Assembly (NCBI RefSeq): GCF_006384255.1
Contig: NZ_VCED01000009.1
Location: 1-64,000, forward strand
Length of the DNA stretch: 64,000 nt
From: Haemophilus seminalis
Lineage (GTDB): Bacteria > Pseudomonadota > Gammaproteobacteria > Enterobacterales > Pasteurellaceae
Direction of reading: 5' to 3'
In this document: piece by piece, positions 56,504-64,000 of the stretch
Position numbering within the stretch: position 1 is the first letter of the stretch
How the letters are laid out: each line of letters starts with the position of its first letter
Made by a program: the position numbers and the translations under genes
Notes under the pieces: model-generated
Told to the model about the DNA's origin: nothing
The model's database searches: none
Seen by the model: the letters and a program-made list of their open reading frames with translations, nothing else

Positions 56504-58045
56504 TTAACGTAAGAAATAACGATAAGATTTGCTTTCTGTTACATCTTCAAAAACATAATTGAGTTGAGCAAGTGCCTGTTCAAATTCTGATTGTTCGCCT
56601 TCTTCAATTTGGAAACCAGCAAGGATATTTCCATAGTCCGCGCCGTGGGCACGATAGTGGAATAATGAAATATTCCAACGATTTTGTAACGTTTCCAAGA
56701 ATTTCAATAACGCACCTTTTTGCTCTGGGAATTCGAACGTATATAAGCGTTCATTATCATTGGCTGCACGACCACCCATTAAATAGCGAACATGCGTTTT
56801 CGCAATATCATCATCAGACATATCCTCAACATCAAAACCATTTTTAGTGAGGTCTGCAATAATGTCTGCTTTTTCTTGCTCATTTGTCGTTCTTACCCCG
56901 ACAAACACGCAAGCACGTTTATCATCTGCATAACGGTAACTGAATTCTGTTACTGCTCGGTTACCTAATACATAAGCAAATTTTAAGAAACTACCGGGTT
57001 GTTCAGACATGGTCACGGCTAATAAAGCTTCTCGATTTTCACCAATTTCACAACGTTCAGATACATAACGTAACGTGTGGAAATTCAAGTTTGCACCAGA
57101 CAAAATTGCCGCCATATTTTTGCCTTCAATATGGTTTTGTTTGGCATATTTTTTCAAACCAGCTAAACCTAACGCACCTGATGGTTCTGCAACCGCACGA
57201 ACGTTCTCAAATAAATCTTTCATTGCTGCGCACACTTCATCACTATCGACCAATACCATATCATCAAGATATTGTTGGCATAGACGGAATGTTTCGTCAC
57301 CAATGCGTTTTACGGCAACGCCATCCGCAAATAATCCAACATGCGTTAAATCTGTTGGCTCGCCTTTATCGAGAGCGGCTTTTAAGCATGCTGAATCCTT
57401 TGATTCTACACCGATGATTTTAATTTCTGGCATAAATTGCTTAAGCAAAATTGCTACACCTGCAGCTAAGCCACCCCCGCCGACTTGTACAAACACATAA
57501 TCCAAATCTGCCACTTGTTGTAGCATTTCCATCGCTAACGTGCCTTGTCCTGCGATCACTAATGGATGATCGAATGGTGGAATAAATGTCATGTTTTTTT
57601 CTTTTGAAAGCTCAATCGCTTTTGCTTTGGCTTCATCGAAATTAGCACCATGCAACAACACCTCACCACCAAAACTACGCACTGCATCCACTTTAATGCT
57701 TGGGGTGTTTTGTGGCATGACGATCAATGCTTTTAAGCCTAATTGTTTCGCTGATAATGCCACGCCTTGCGCATGGTTACCCGCAGATGCCGCTATTACG
57801 CCAGCTGCTTTTTGTTCTGCTGAAAGGCTAGAAATCATTGCGTAAGCACCGCGTAGTTTAAAACTATTTACTGGCTGACGGTCTTCACGTTTAATCCAGA
57901 TATTATTGTGCAGTCGTTCAGAAAGTTTTCCCATTTTTTGTAAAGGGGTCACTTGCGCAGCTTCATATACGCGCGAACCAAGTTTAACAATGGCATTGAT
58001 ATAATCTGATTGAGAAGGTTGAGGATTGGTGAGTAGGTTTTTCAT
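56504..58045 (-). CDS. ilvA: Biosynthetic threonine dehydratase IlvA
   Basis: IlvA deaminates threonine to 2-oxobutanoate, the first step to isoleucine, and is inhibited by isoleucine. The 513-aa length is standard. The PLP lysine is Lys63 in PVNSFKLRGAYAM, with SAGNHAQGVA and VQVGGGGLAAGVA as cofactor motifs. Two ACT-like regulatory domains occupy about 325-513 (MSEQPGSFLKFAYVL and FPEQKGALLKFLETL). Its ATG overlaps the stop of the small gene upstream (ATGA), so it is translated with that gene. Confidence 0.97.
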   Translation of the reverse strand: MKNLLTNPQPSQSDYINAIVKLGSRVYEAAQVTPLQKMGKLSERLHNNIWIKREDRQPVNSFKLRGAYAMISSLSAEQKAAGVIAASAGNHAQGVALSAKQLGLKALIVMPQNTPSIKVDAVRSFGGEVLLHGANFDEAKAKAIELSKEKNMTFIPPFDHPLVIAGQGTLAMEMLQQVADLDYVFVQVGGGGLAAGVAILLKQFMPEIKIIGVESKDSACLKAALDKGEPTDLTHVGLFADGVAVKRIGDETFRLCQQYLDDMVLVDSDEVCAAMKDLFENVRAVAEPSGALGLAGLKKYAKQNHIEGKNMAAILSGANLNFHTLRYVSERCEIGENREALLAVTMSEQPGSFLKFAYVLGNRAVTEFSYRYADDKRACVFVGVRTTNEQEKADIIADLTKNGFDVEDMSDDDIAKTHVRYLMGGRAANDNERLYTFEFPEQKGALLKFLETLQNRWNISLFHYRAHGADYGNILAGFQIEEGEQSEFEQALAQLNYVFEDVTESKSYRYFLR

Positions 58046-58479
58046 AGTATTTCTTTTATTCGTTTATCTTCGATATGAATGATATTGAGCCCTTCGGCAT
58101 CATAATTTCGGTTAGAGCGACCTTCAATACCTATTTTGAAATCTTCATCTAATCCATCTTGTTTTAAAACTAACGTAAAAATTTCGGGATGATGGCATGA
58201 AACAGCATATCCTTTGCCATTATCCAAATGGATAACACCAAAATCTGCTGACGATGTAGCTACTTGAACTTTTCCCCATTCACTTAATAATTTTTTAGCT
58301 TGTTTTGCTAAATCTTCTTCGGGTTCAAGTAAAATAACGCAAGTTCCATTTTCAAACAGCACCCAAGACTTCTCATTTCCATTAATGCTATCTTTCCAAA
58401 CATCAATTAACTTTTTGTTATAAGATGATGTACCAATCCCAACTATTTCTTTTTTCTTAAAAAAATCGAGAAATCCCAT
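58042..58479 (-). CDS. Unknown 145-aa protein coupled to ilvA
   Basis: No family was recognised. The protein starts MGFLDFFKKKEIVGIGTSSY and continues as an alternating beta/alpha fold with acidic patches (VLFENGTCVILLEPEEDLAK, VIHLDNGKGYAVSCHHPEIF). It is soluble and has no signal peptide. Its stop overlaps the ilvA start (ATGA), while a hairpin separates it from ilvD upstream, so it seems to head a two-gene unit with ilvA. The fold pattern is like small immunity or SMI1-type proteins, but that is only an impression. It is not usually found in ilv operons as I know them. Confidence 0.8.
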   Translation of the reverse strand: MGFLDFFKKKEIVGIGTSSYNKKLIDVWKDSINGNEKSWVLFENGTCVILLEPEEDLAKQAKKLLSEWGKVQVATSSADFGVIHLDNGKGYAVSCHHPEIFTLVLKQDGLDEDFKIGIEGRSNRNYDAEGLNIIHIEDKRIKEIL

Positions 58480-58539
58480 TAGAATCTTCCTATATTTATT
58501 TCAAAACACGTAGAAAAATGACCGCACTTTGCCTATAAC

Positions 58540-58566
58540 AAAAGGCACGCGTTAGAAACGCGCGCC
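58540..58566 (-). terminator. Hairpin after ilvD
   Basis: GGCACGCGTT and AACGCGCGCC (one mismatch, a G-U pair in one strand) fold with a 3-base loop and, read on the minus strand, run into TTTTG. It lies 12 bases after the ilvD stop. An uptake signal is close by at 58520. Confidence 0.68.
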
Positions 58567-58577
58567 ATCTTGTTAAA

Positions 58578-60416
58578 TTATTTTAACAATGTTTTATCGC
58601 GTACCGCACCTTTGTCTGCAGAGGTGGCAAAGTGACCGAATACTTTCAATGCAAAAGAGACTTCACGTTCACGGTTAGCAGGCTGCCAACCTTTTTGATC
58701 TTGTTCAGCTCTGCGTGCTGCGAGTTCTTCATTACTGATTTCTAAGTTAATTGCACGGTTTGGAATATCAATGTTGATAATATCGCCATCGCGTACTAAG
58801 CCTATTGCACCGCCAGAAGCAGCTTCTGGTGATGCGTGTCCAATAGACAAGCCTGATGTACCACCAGAGAAACGGCCATCCGTTAATAAAGCGCATTTTT
58901 TGCCCAAGCCCATCGATTTTAAGTAACTGGTTGGGTATAACATTTCTTGCATACCAGGTCCGCCTTTAGGGCCTTCGTAACGGATAACAACAACATGACC
59001 TTCTTTGACTTTGCCACCCAAAATACCTGCAACTGCATCTTCTTGGCTTTCAAATACGATAGCAGTGCCGGTGAATTTCCAAATAGACTCATCTACGCCC
59101 GCGGTTTTAACGATACATCCGTCTTCCGCGAGATTACCGAATAATACGGCTAAGCCACCTTCTTGTGAAATCGCATTTTCTTTATTGCGAATACAACCGT
59201 TTACACGATCATTATCGACGGTATCCCAGCGGCAATCTTGTGAGAATGCTTGAGTTGTGCGGATGCCTGCAGGGCCTGCACGGAAGAATTTATGTAATTT
59301 TTCATCTTGATTGCGAATAATATCGTATTGGTCTAGTTGTTCTCCCATGCTCGTTCCAAGCACGGTGTGTGTATTTTTATGAATTAATCCAGCGCGATCT
59401 AATTCACCTAACAATCCCATAATACCGCCTGCACGGTGTACGTCTTCCATGTGGTATTTATTGGTGTTTGGTGCAATTTTGCTTAAACAAGGTACTTTGC
59501 GCGATAAACGGTCAATATCTTCCATTTTAAAATCTACGCCTGCTTCTTGTGCTGCCGCTAATAAGTGTAAAACAGTATTGCTTGAACCACCCATTGCGAT
59601 ATCGAGGCTCATTGCATTTTCAAAGGCATCAAAGGTACCGATTGAACGAGGCAATACGGTTGCATCATCTTGTTCGTAATAACGTTTGCAAAGCTCAACA
59701 ATTTGACGACCAGCTTTTAAGAATAATTCTTTGCGGTCTGCGTGAGTAGCTAACATAGAACCGTTGCCTGGTAAAGATAAACCTAAGGCTTCGGTTAAGC
59801 AGTTCATAGAGTTTGCGGTAAACATTCCTGAGCAAGAACCACAAGTTGGGCAAGCGCTACGTTCAATGGCATCAATGCGTTCATCTGACACATTCGGATC
59901 GGCTGCCTCAATCATCGCATCAACCAAATCTAAGCGGATTAATTGATCAGAAAGTTTAGTTTTGCCTGCTTCCATTGGACCGCCTGAGACAAAAATTGTT
60001 GGAATGTTTAAGCGCATTGCCGCCATTAACATTCCTGGGGTGATTTTGTCACAGTTGGAAATACACACCATCGCATCAGCACAGTGCGCATTAACCATAT
60101 ATTCTACGCTATCAGCGATTAAATCACGGCTTGGTAAGGAATAAAGCATCCCACCGTGACCCATCGCGATACCGTCATCCACCGCAATAGTATTGAATTC
60201 TTTTGCTACACCGCCCGCTTTTTCAATTTCTGCGGCAACAAGCTGACCCATATCTTTTAAATGCACATGCCCTGGTACGAATTGGGTGAAAGAGTTCACC
60301 ACCGCAATAATCGGTTTACCAAAGTCATTTTCTTTCATTCCTGTCGCACGCCATAAGGCACGTGCGCCTGCCATATTACGACCTTGTGTACTAGTCGCTG
60401 AACGTAGTTTTGGCAT
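58578..60416 (-). CDS. ilvD: Dihydroxy-acid dehydratase IlvD
   Basis: IlvD dehydrates the dihydroxy acids of the valine and isoleucine pathways. The 612-aa protein has the iron-sulfur cysteines in [13 protein letters not shown] and [19 protein letters not shown] and starts [20 protein letters not shown]. Other conserved blocks are [15 protein letters not shown] and [20 protein letters not shown]. It is separated from ilvM by 267 bases that contain a long inverted-repeat element. In many enterobacteria ilvM and ilvD are much closer. Confidence 0.98.
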   Translation of the reverse strand: MPKLRSATSTQGRNMAGARALWRATGMKENDFGKPIIAVVNSFTQFVPGHVHLKDMGQLVAAEIEKAGGVAKEFNTIAVDDGIAMGHGGMLYSLPSRDLIADSVEYMVNAHCADAMVCISNCDKITPGMLMAAMRLNIPTIFVSGGPMEAGKTKLSDQLIRLDLVDAMIEAADPNVSDERIDAIERSACPTCGSCSGMFTANSMNCLTEALGLSLPGNGSMLATHADRKELFLKAGRQIVELCKRYYEQDDATVLPRSIGTFDAFENAMSLDIAMGGSSNTVLHLLAAAQEAGVDFKMEDIDRLSRKVPCLSKIAPNTNKYHMEDVHRAGGIMGLLGELDRAGLIHKNTHTVLGTSMGEQLDQYDIIRNQDEKLHKFFRAGPAGIRTTQAFSQDCRWDTVDNDRVNGCIRNKENAISQEGGLAVLFGNLAEDGCIVKTAGVDESIWKFTGTAIVFESQEDAVAGILGGKVKEGHVVVIRYEGPKGGPGMQEMLYPTSYLKSMGLGKKCALLTDGRFSGGTSGLSIGHASPEAASGGAIGLVRDGDIINIDIPNRAINLEISNEELAARRAEQDQKGWQPANREREVSFALKVFGHFATSADKGAVRDKTLLK

Positions 60417-60480
60417 AAATAATCTCTCCGAGTAAAATTTTAGGGTTCGTTTGTATGATTAATTTCTTCGTTAATTGAGA

Positions 60481-60648
60481 CTGCCAAATCTCCCCTTCCC
60501 CTCTTTGCTAAAGAGGGAGAATTTCTTTAGTAAGTGGATAACCATTGTTTCATTCACATTCTAGTGTTGTTAAAGTTCAAAACTAATACTTAAATTTATC
60601 TCAATTCAATCCCCTCTTTAGCAAAGAGGGGAAGGGGAGATTTGGCAG
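60481..60648. repeat. Element with 37-bp perfect inverted ends
   Basis: CTGCCAAATCTCCCCTTCCC (60481 onward to 60517) reappears as its exact complement at 60612-60648, 37 bases each. Each arm also contains an internal hairpin (CCCTCTTT-GCT-AAAGAGGG type). Outside the arms, AATTTCTTCG on the left pairs with CGAAGAAATT on the right about ten bases further out, extending the symmetry. The interior of 94 bases has no coding frame. It resembles a miniature inverted-repeat or intergenic dyad element between ilvM and ilvD. Confidence 0.9.
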
Positions 60649-60683
60649 AAGAAAAGTCGAAGAAATTATTTGATAAAATATTC

Positions 60684-60902
60684 TTAATTAACCATTAAAA
60701 CATCTGGCAATTTCGCCAACTGATTCACTAACAGCTCTAAAGTGCGGTCAGATTTTACGGTAATTTTTAGCCGCACTTGGCTTTCAATCAGTGTCATGTC
60801 CATAGTTGTAACGGTAAAACCGCGGTGGCGTGCTACGCGTAAAATGCGTTCCAATACTTCTGGACGATGGCGAACGACGAGTTCAAGTTTATATTCATTC
60901 AT
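60684..60902 (-). CDS. ilvM: Acetolactate synthase II small subunit IlvM
   Basis: This 72-aa regulatory subunit carries one short ACT domain: [20 protein letters not shown], then GFTVTTMDMTLIESQ and LVNQLAKLPDVLMV. It stabilises and activates the IlvG catalytic subunit. Its ATG overlaps the ilvG stop (TAATG). An uptake signal lies within the coding sequence. The short form matches the valine-resistant type II isoenzyme. Confidence 0.95.
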   Translation of the reverse strand: MNEYKLELVVRHRPEVLERILRVARHRGFTVTTMDMTLIESQVRLKITVKSDRTLELLVNQLAKLPDVLMVN

Positions 60903-62560
60903 TAGTTCATCTCCTCTACCATATCCGCGTTACATGCACCCGGTGGCACAAGTGGCCATACACATTCATCAGGTGGAATACATACTTGTAATAAATAGGC
61001 CGTGTTGCTGTTTAACAATCGGTTGATTGCCGCATCCACATCATCGGCTGACTCAATACGTTCTGCTGGAATACCGAACGCATTAGCAAGCATCACAAAA
61101 TCTGGGTTGTCGTCTAAAATCGTTTCACTGCGACGTTTATTCCAGAATAAATCCTGCCATTGACGAACCATACCTAAGCGTTGGTTATCCAATAACAAAA
61201 TTTTTACCGGTAAATTGCCACGTTTGATTGAACCCAATTCTTGGATATTCATCATGAGTGAGCCATCACCAGTAACCAAAATGACTTCATCTTGCGGTCG
61301 TGCTTTTTTTGCCCCCACTGCGGCGGGTAAGCCAAAGCCCATTGTGCCGAAACCTGCCGATGTAATGTAGTTCTCTGGAGCAAAATGCTTCATGTGTTGC
61401 GCTGACCACATTTGATGCTGCCCCACATCGGTACAAATTACCGCATTATTTGGTTTACGATTAGATAGGCTGTTGAGTAATGCCCAAGGATCAATCGGGC
61501 GATTGCCTTGATTTTCAACATAAGTGAAATCTAATTTTGCTTTTAAATCTCTGATTTGTTCACGCCAAGGTTCAATATCAAGATCTTGTTTGAGTGCATT
61601 AAGTGCTTGGATTAAATCCCCTTGTAGGGCAACATCTGCACGGCGTAATTTATGAATTTCCGCTGCATCAATATCACAATGAATCACTTTGGCATGAGGC
61701 GCAAAAGTATCGAGTTTACCTGTTACACGGTCGTCAAAACGAGCACCGCATACGAGTAATAAATCGCTTTCTTGCACGGCAAAATTAGCAGCTTTTGTAC
61801 CATGCATACCAATCATTCCCATATACACATCATCGTTTGGATCAATTGCACCTAAACCTTTTAAAGTTGAGACCGATGGCATTTTTGTCTGGGCTAAAAA
61901 TTCGCGTAAGGCAGTAACAGCTTTCGCCATACCAACGCCACCACCCACATAAATCACCGGTTTTTTAGCATTTTTTAATAATTCTTTTGCTTCAGCGAGT
62001 TTATCTACTGAAAGTGCGGTAGGTTTTTCTGGTGTTTTAACGTAGGCTTTTACATTCGCGGGCACTTCACCAATTTGAATATCGCGAGGCACATCAATAA
62101 GAACAGGGCCGGGACGTCCGCTTTGGGCAATTTCAAAGGCTTCAGCAAAAACATCGGCTAATTCATCCGCACTTTGTACGATAAAGCTGTGTTTAGTGCA
62201 AGCAAGGGAAAGACCAAGAACATCGGCTTCTTGGAACGCATCTGTGCCGATTAATGGAGAGGAAACTTGACCAGTAATGGCTACAACTGGAATGGAGTCC
62301 ATCATGGCATCGCCTAATCCAGTGACTAAATTGGTTGCACCTGGGCCAGATGTTGCAATACAGACGCCCACTTTTCCTGTGGAACGAGCATAACCAATCG
62401 CTGCGATGGCAGCCCCTTGTTCATTACGACAAAGTAGGTGATCTAAGCCTGCGTCATAAAGGGCATCATAGGTTGGCATGATTGCGCCGCCTGGATAGCC
62501 GAAAAGAGTCGTGACATGGTGTGCTTTCAGGCACGCCATGATGAGTTGTGCACCTGTCAT
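60902..62560 (-). CDS. ilvG: Acetolactate synthase II large subunit IlvG
   Basis: IlvG condenses pyruvate with pyruvate or 2-oxobutanoate, the first common step of branched-chain amino acid synthesis. The 552-aa ThDP enzyme has the catalytic Glu47 in [20 protein letters not shown]-binding blocks and the ThDP motif [17 protein letters not shown]. The frame is intact, unlike the frameshifted ilvG of E. coli K-12. No leader peptide rich in branched-chain codons was seen in the 162 bases upstream, so attenuation of the enterobacterial kind is not supported. Confidence 0.96.
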   Translation of the reverse strand: MTGAQLIMACLKAHHVTTLFGYPGGAIMPTYDALYDAGLDHLLCRNEQGAAIAAIGYARSTGKVGVCIATSGPGATNLVTGLGDAMMDSIPVVAITGQVSSPLIGTDAFQEADVLGLSLACTKHSFIVQSADELADVFAEAFEIAQSGRPGPVLIDVPRDIQIGEVPANVKAYVKTPEKPTALSVDKLAEAKELLKNAKKPVIYVGGGVGMAKAVTALREFLAQTKMPSVSTLKGLGAIDPNDDVYMGMIGMHGTKAANFAVQESDLLLVCGARFDDRVTGKLDTFAPHAKVIHCDIDAAEIHKLRRADVALQGDLIQALNALKQDLDIEPWREQIRDLKAKLDFTYVENQGNRPIDPWALLNSLSNRKPNNAVICTDVGQHQMWSAQHMKHFAPENYITSAGFGTMGFGLPAAVGAKKARPQDEVILVTGDGSLMMNIQELGSIKRGNLPVKILLLDNQRLGMVRQWQDLFWNKRRSETILDDNPDFVMLANAFGIPAERIESADDVDAAINRLLNSNTAYLLQVCIPPDECVWPLVPPGACNADMVEEMN

Positions 62561-62673
62561 TGTGTTTGTTTCCGGGTCTTTTATTATTTTTGTCTAAGCT
62601 TTCATTGTAACGAAATTTTATAGCATTGGTAGGGCTAGCCTGAAAAAAAGTCGAATATTGAGACAGAAATTTT

Positions 62674-62704
62674 AAAAAAAGACCAATAACTTAAATTATT
62701 GGTC
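62674..62704 (-). terminator. Terminator after DUF421 gene
   Basis: GACCAATAA and TTATTGGTC form a perfect 9-bp inverted repeat with a 6-base loop. Read on the minus strand it runs into seven Ts, 18 bases after the DUF421 stop codon. Confidence 0.88.
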
Positions 62705-62722
62705 ATGACTTTCATTAGTGGA

Positions 62723-63358
62723 TTAGTTTGGGTTATAAAGGTGTGTAATTAATTGACCATTCAAATATTCACCAATATATACCTGGTTTACGGTTAGTTT
62801 ATTGGCATCTAATTCTGAATGAACCCAATTTTCATCTCGATTAATGATATCAAGAATATCGTAATCAATTTGGCCATCAATAATTAATGGATAGCGTAAA
62901 TCTTCGTCTCCGTATTGAATGATTGATAGTTGCCCATTTTGTTCAAGTACAGCCCGTTTTACAGTAGAGATTTCATATATGCCTGCTGCCCGGAGTTTAA
63001 ACATTAAATCGTGGGCTGAGATACCATTTTTCATACATTCACTAGTTTGTACTTTGCCATCTAAAATTACCCAAACTGGACTTCCATCGATAATATTTTT
63101 CACAAATCGGTTATGATTTTTGATAAAACGTAGCGTAAAAATTAGTAATGTCCATAAAATGAGAACAAGGGAAAATTGTAATATTCCGATATTGTCATTA
63201 TAAATGACAGCGCCGATAATACCGCCCAGTACATAATTTTGTACTTGATCCATCGCTGATGTTGGAGCAAGGTTTCCCTTCCCCATTAAATTAATCTGTA
63301 AAACAAGACCAATAATGCCCATTGTAAGTTTTATAGCAAGAAATGAATAACTTTCCAT
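62723..63358 (-). CDS. DUF421 membrane protein (YetF-like)
   Basis: This 211-aa protein has two or three N-terminal membrane segments (about 5-24, 44-60 and 63-80) and a cytoplasmic C-terminal domain. It carries the family signature VKNIIDGSPVWVILDGKVQ...MFKLRAAGIYEISTVKRAVLEQNG. The YetF/DUF421 family is of unknown function, with Bacillus members implicated in membrane or spore physiology. Its ATG overlaps the stop of the DUF3290 gene upstream (TAATG). The two families occur as a pair in many Gram-positive genomes. Confidence 0.88.
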   Translation of the reverse strand: MESYSFLAIKLTMGIIGLVLQINLMGKGNLAPTSAMDQVQNYVLGGIIGAVIYNDNIGILQFSLVLILWTLLIFTLRFIKNHNRFVKNIIDGSPVWVILDGKVQTSECMKNGISAHDLMFKLRAAGIYEISTVKRAVLEQNGQLSIIQYGDEDLRYPLIIDGQIDYDILDIINRDENWVHSELDANKLTVNQVYIGEYLNGQLITHLYNPN

Positions 63359-63813
63359 TATTTATTTTCCTTATCAATAATATTGATATTCGGGTTAACT
63401 AAATTGATTTCAGAGAGTGTATAAGCAGTAAAATCATTATTAAAATTTACCTGATAGTATTTATCCTTAATATTTAAGATCATACCATTTGTAATTTTCT
63501 GGTTATTTACTCGTAGATCCTCAAATTGTAAATTTTGTGATGTTTTTACTGAGTTCAAAAATGTAACAATGCGTGAAGTATCATTCGCATATACTTGATT
63601 TTGTTCATATTGATTATACTGAATACCAAGTAAGAGAATAATTAAGAGCAGAAAAATAATACTGAGATCTCGGTATTTGGTTTCTAAACGATGGCGAAGA
63701 TATAAACTTGTTACTAACATAAGAGCAGCAAGTGAAGTAAAAATTGCGATGTATTTAAAATAATCTTGAAAATACATACGGTTTTCTAAATAGAAATAAG
63801 TAAAAAAAGACAT
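63358..63813 (-). CDS. DUF3290 membrane protein
   Basis: This 151-aa protein has two hydrophobic segments (about 18-40 and 50-64: YIAIFTSLAALMLVTSLYL and LSIIFLLLIILLLGIQYNQY). A soluble C-terminal domain of about 80 residues follows, with SVKTSQNLQFEDLRVNNQKI and NIKDKYYQVNFNNDFTAYTL. This matches the DUF3290 family that accompanies DUF421 proteins; its function is unknown. It is the first gene of the pair and starts 77 bases after the metQ stop, past a terminator. Confidence 0.82.
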   Translation of the reverse strand: MSFFTYFYLENRMYFQDYFKYIAIFTSLAALMLVTSLYLRHRLETKYRDLSIIFLLLIILLLGIQYNQYEQNQVYANDTSRIVTFLNSVKTSQNLQFEDLRVNNQKITNGMILNIKDKYYQVNFNNDFTAYTLSEINLVNPNINIIDKENK

Positions 63814-63836
63814 AAAAATATCCCAAGCTTAGATAA

Positions 63837-63861
63837 GAAAATCCCTTGCAGAGCAAGGGAT
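63837..63861 (-). terminator. Terminator after metQ
   Basis: ATCCCTTGC and GCAAGGGAT form a perfect 9-bp inverted repeat with a 3-base loop. Read on the minus strand it runs into TTTTC, about 28 bases after the metQ stop. Confidence 0.87.
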
Positions 63862-63889
63862 TCAGTAATGAGTTAAAGTACGGTAGAAA

Positions 63890-64000
63890 TTACCAACCTT
63901 TCACAACACCATCTTTAAAGTGTTTTTTAGCTTCTTGGTAAACTTCTTCTGTTTGGTAAGATTTTACGAAATCTTGAACAGCTTTGCTGTCTTTGTTATC
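63890..64000 (-). CDS. metQ: D-methionine-binding lipoprotein MetQ (HlpA), C-terminal end only
   Basis: Only the last 36 codons are in the window; the gene continues beyond 64000. They encode a segment ending SYQTEEVYQEAKKHFKDGVV then KGW, which matches the conserved C-terminus of the MetQ/NlpA substrate-binding lipoproteins (E. coli MetQ ends in VKGW). MetQ delivers methionine to the MetNI ABC transporter. H. influenzae has a 28-kDa lipoprotein of this family called HlpA. The paralogue cannot be decided from so short a piece. Confidence 0.85.
   Translation of the reverse strand, partial: DNKDSKAVQDFVKSYQTEEVYQEAKKHFKDGVVKGW

Noticed and set aside
62561-62673. Attenuator leader peptide for ilvG
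   Set aside because: No short frame rich in Ile, Val or Leu codons and no competing hairpins upstream of the ilvG start.

Overview
The window looks like a chromosome segment of Haemophilus influenzae, most likely a non-typeable strain or a very close relative. The 9-base uptake signal AAGTGCGGT or its complement occurs roughly 45 times by eye count, often as inverted pairs that serve as terminators. It also carries genes characteristic of the species: protein D (glpQ/hpd), outer membrane lipoprotein P4 (hel), lppB/nlpD and the glp cluster. There is no phage, CRISPR array, intact insertion sequence or tetranucleotide phase-variation tract.

Layout. 1-0.5 kb: the 3' end of an rRNA operon with a normal 5S gene, a second divergent 5S-like gene, tRNA-Asp and tRNA-Trp. 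0.6-8.6 kb: muropeptide recycling (anmK, murQ), septal wall factors (yibQ-like, envC), gpmA, narP, lysA and the small lipoprotein lptM. 8.6-22.8 kb: cyaY-recQ, proS, divergent asnC/asnA, slyD, a SIMPL protein, rraB, truD-surE-yqaA with two lipoproteins (the second NlpD), tusA, htpX, ridA, mlaA. 23-36 kb: yheS, gph, rpe, then the whole glycerol/glycerol-3-phosphate system (glpK, glpF, glpQ, glpT, and divergent glpABC) with two perfect CRP sites in the glpT/glpA gap. 36-43 kb: cyaA (TTG start), cysE, a shikimate dehydrogenase-like gene, hel with a perfect CRP site, ftsB-ispD-ispF. 43.2-43.8 kb: a gene-free stretch with a perfect orphan CRP site and several hairpins. Having adenylate cyclase beside CRP-controlled glycerol genes makes this part largely a cAMP-CRP neighbourhood.

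45.5-52.9 kb is an accessory island between pgm and dnaE, bounded by perfect 34-bp direct repeats. It contains a frameshifted formate/nitrite-type channel gene followed by a Neisseria-type DNA uptake sequence terminator, an intact pirin gene, a two-gene module on the minus strand, a broken alpha/beta hydrolase gene and a frameshifted GST/LysR fusion remnant. The two-gene module encodes a 523-aa protein with an HKD/phospholipase D-like C-terminus of the VPA1262 type, and an overlapping 465-aa protein of unknown family. It is itself framed by imperfect ~76-bp direct repeats. This module is the best candidate for an undescribed system, possibly anti-phage defence. That role is inference.

53-64 kb: dnaE, then the isoleucine/valine genes on the minus strand (ilvG-ilvM-ilvD, then an unknown small gene overlapping ilvA). 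A 168-bp element with perfect 37-bp inverted ends sits between ilvM and ilvD. The window ends with a DUF421/DUF3290 membrane-protein pair and the C-terminal codons of metQ/hlpA.
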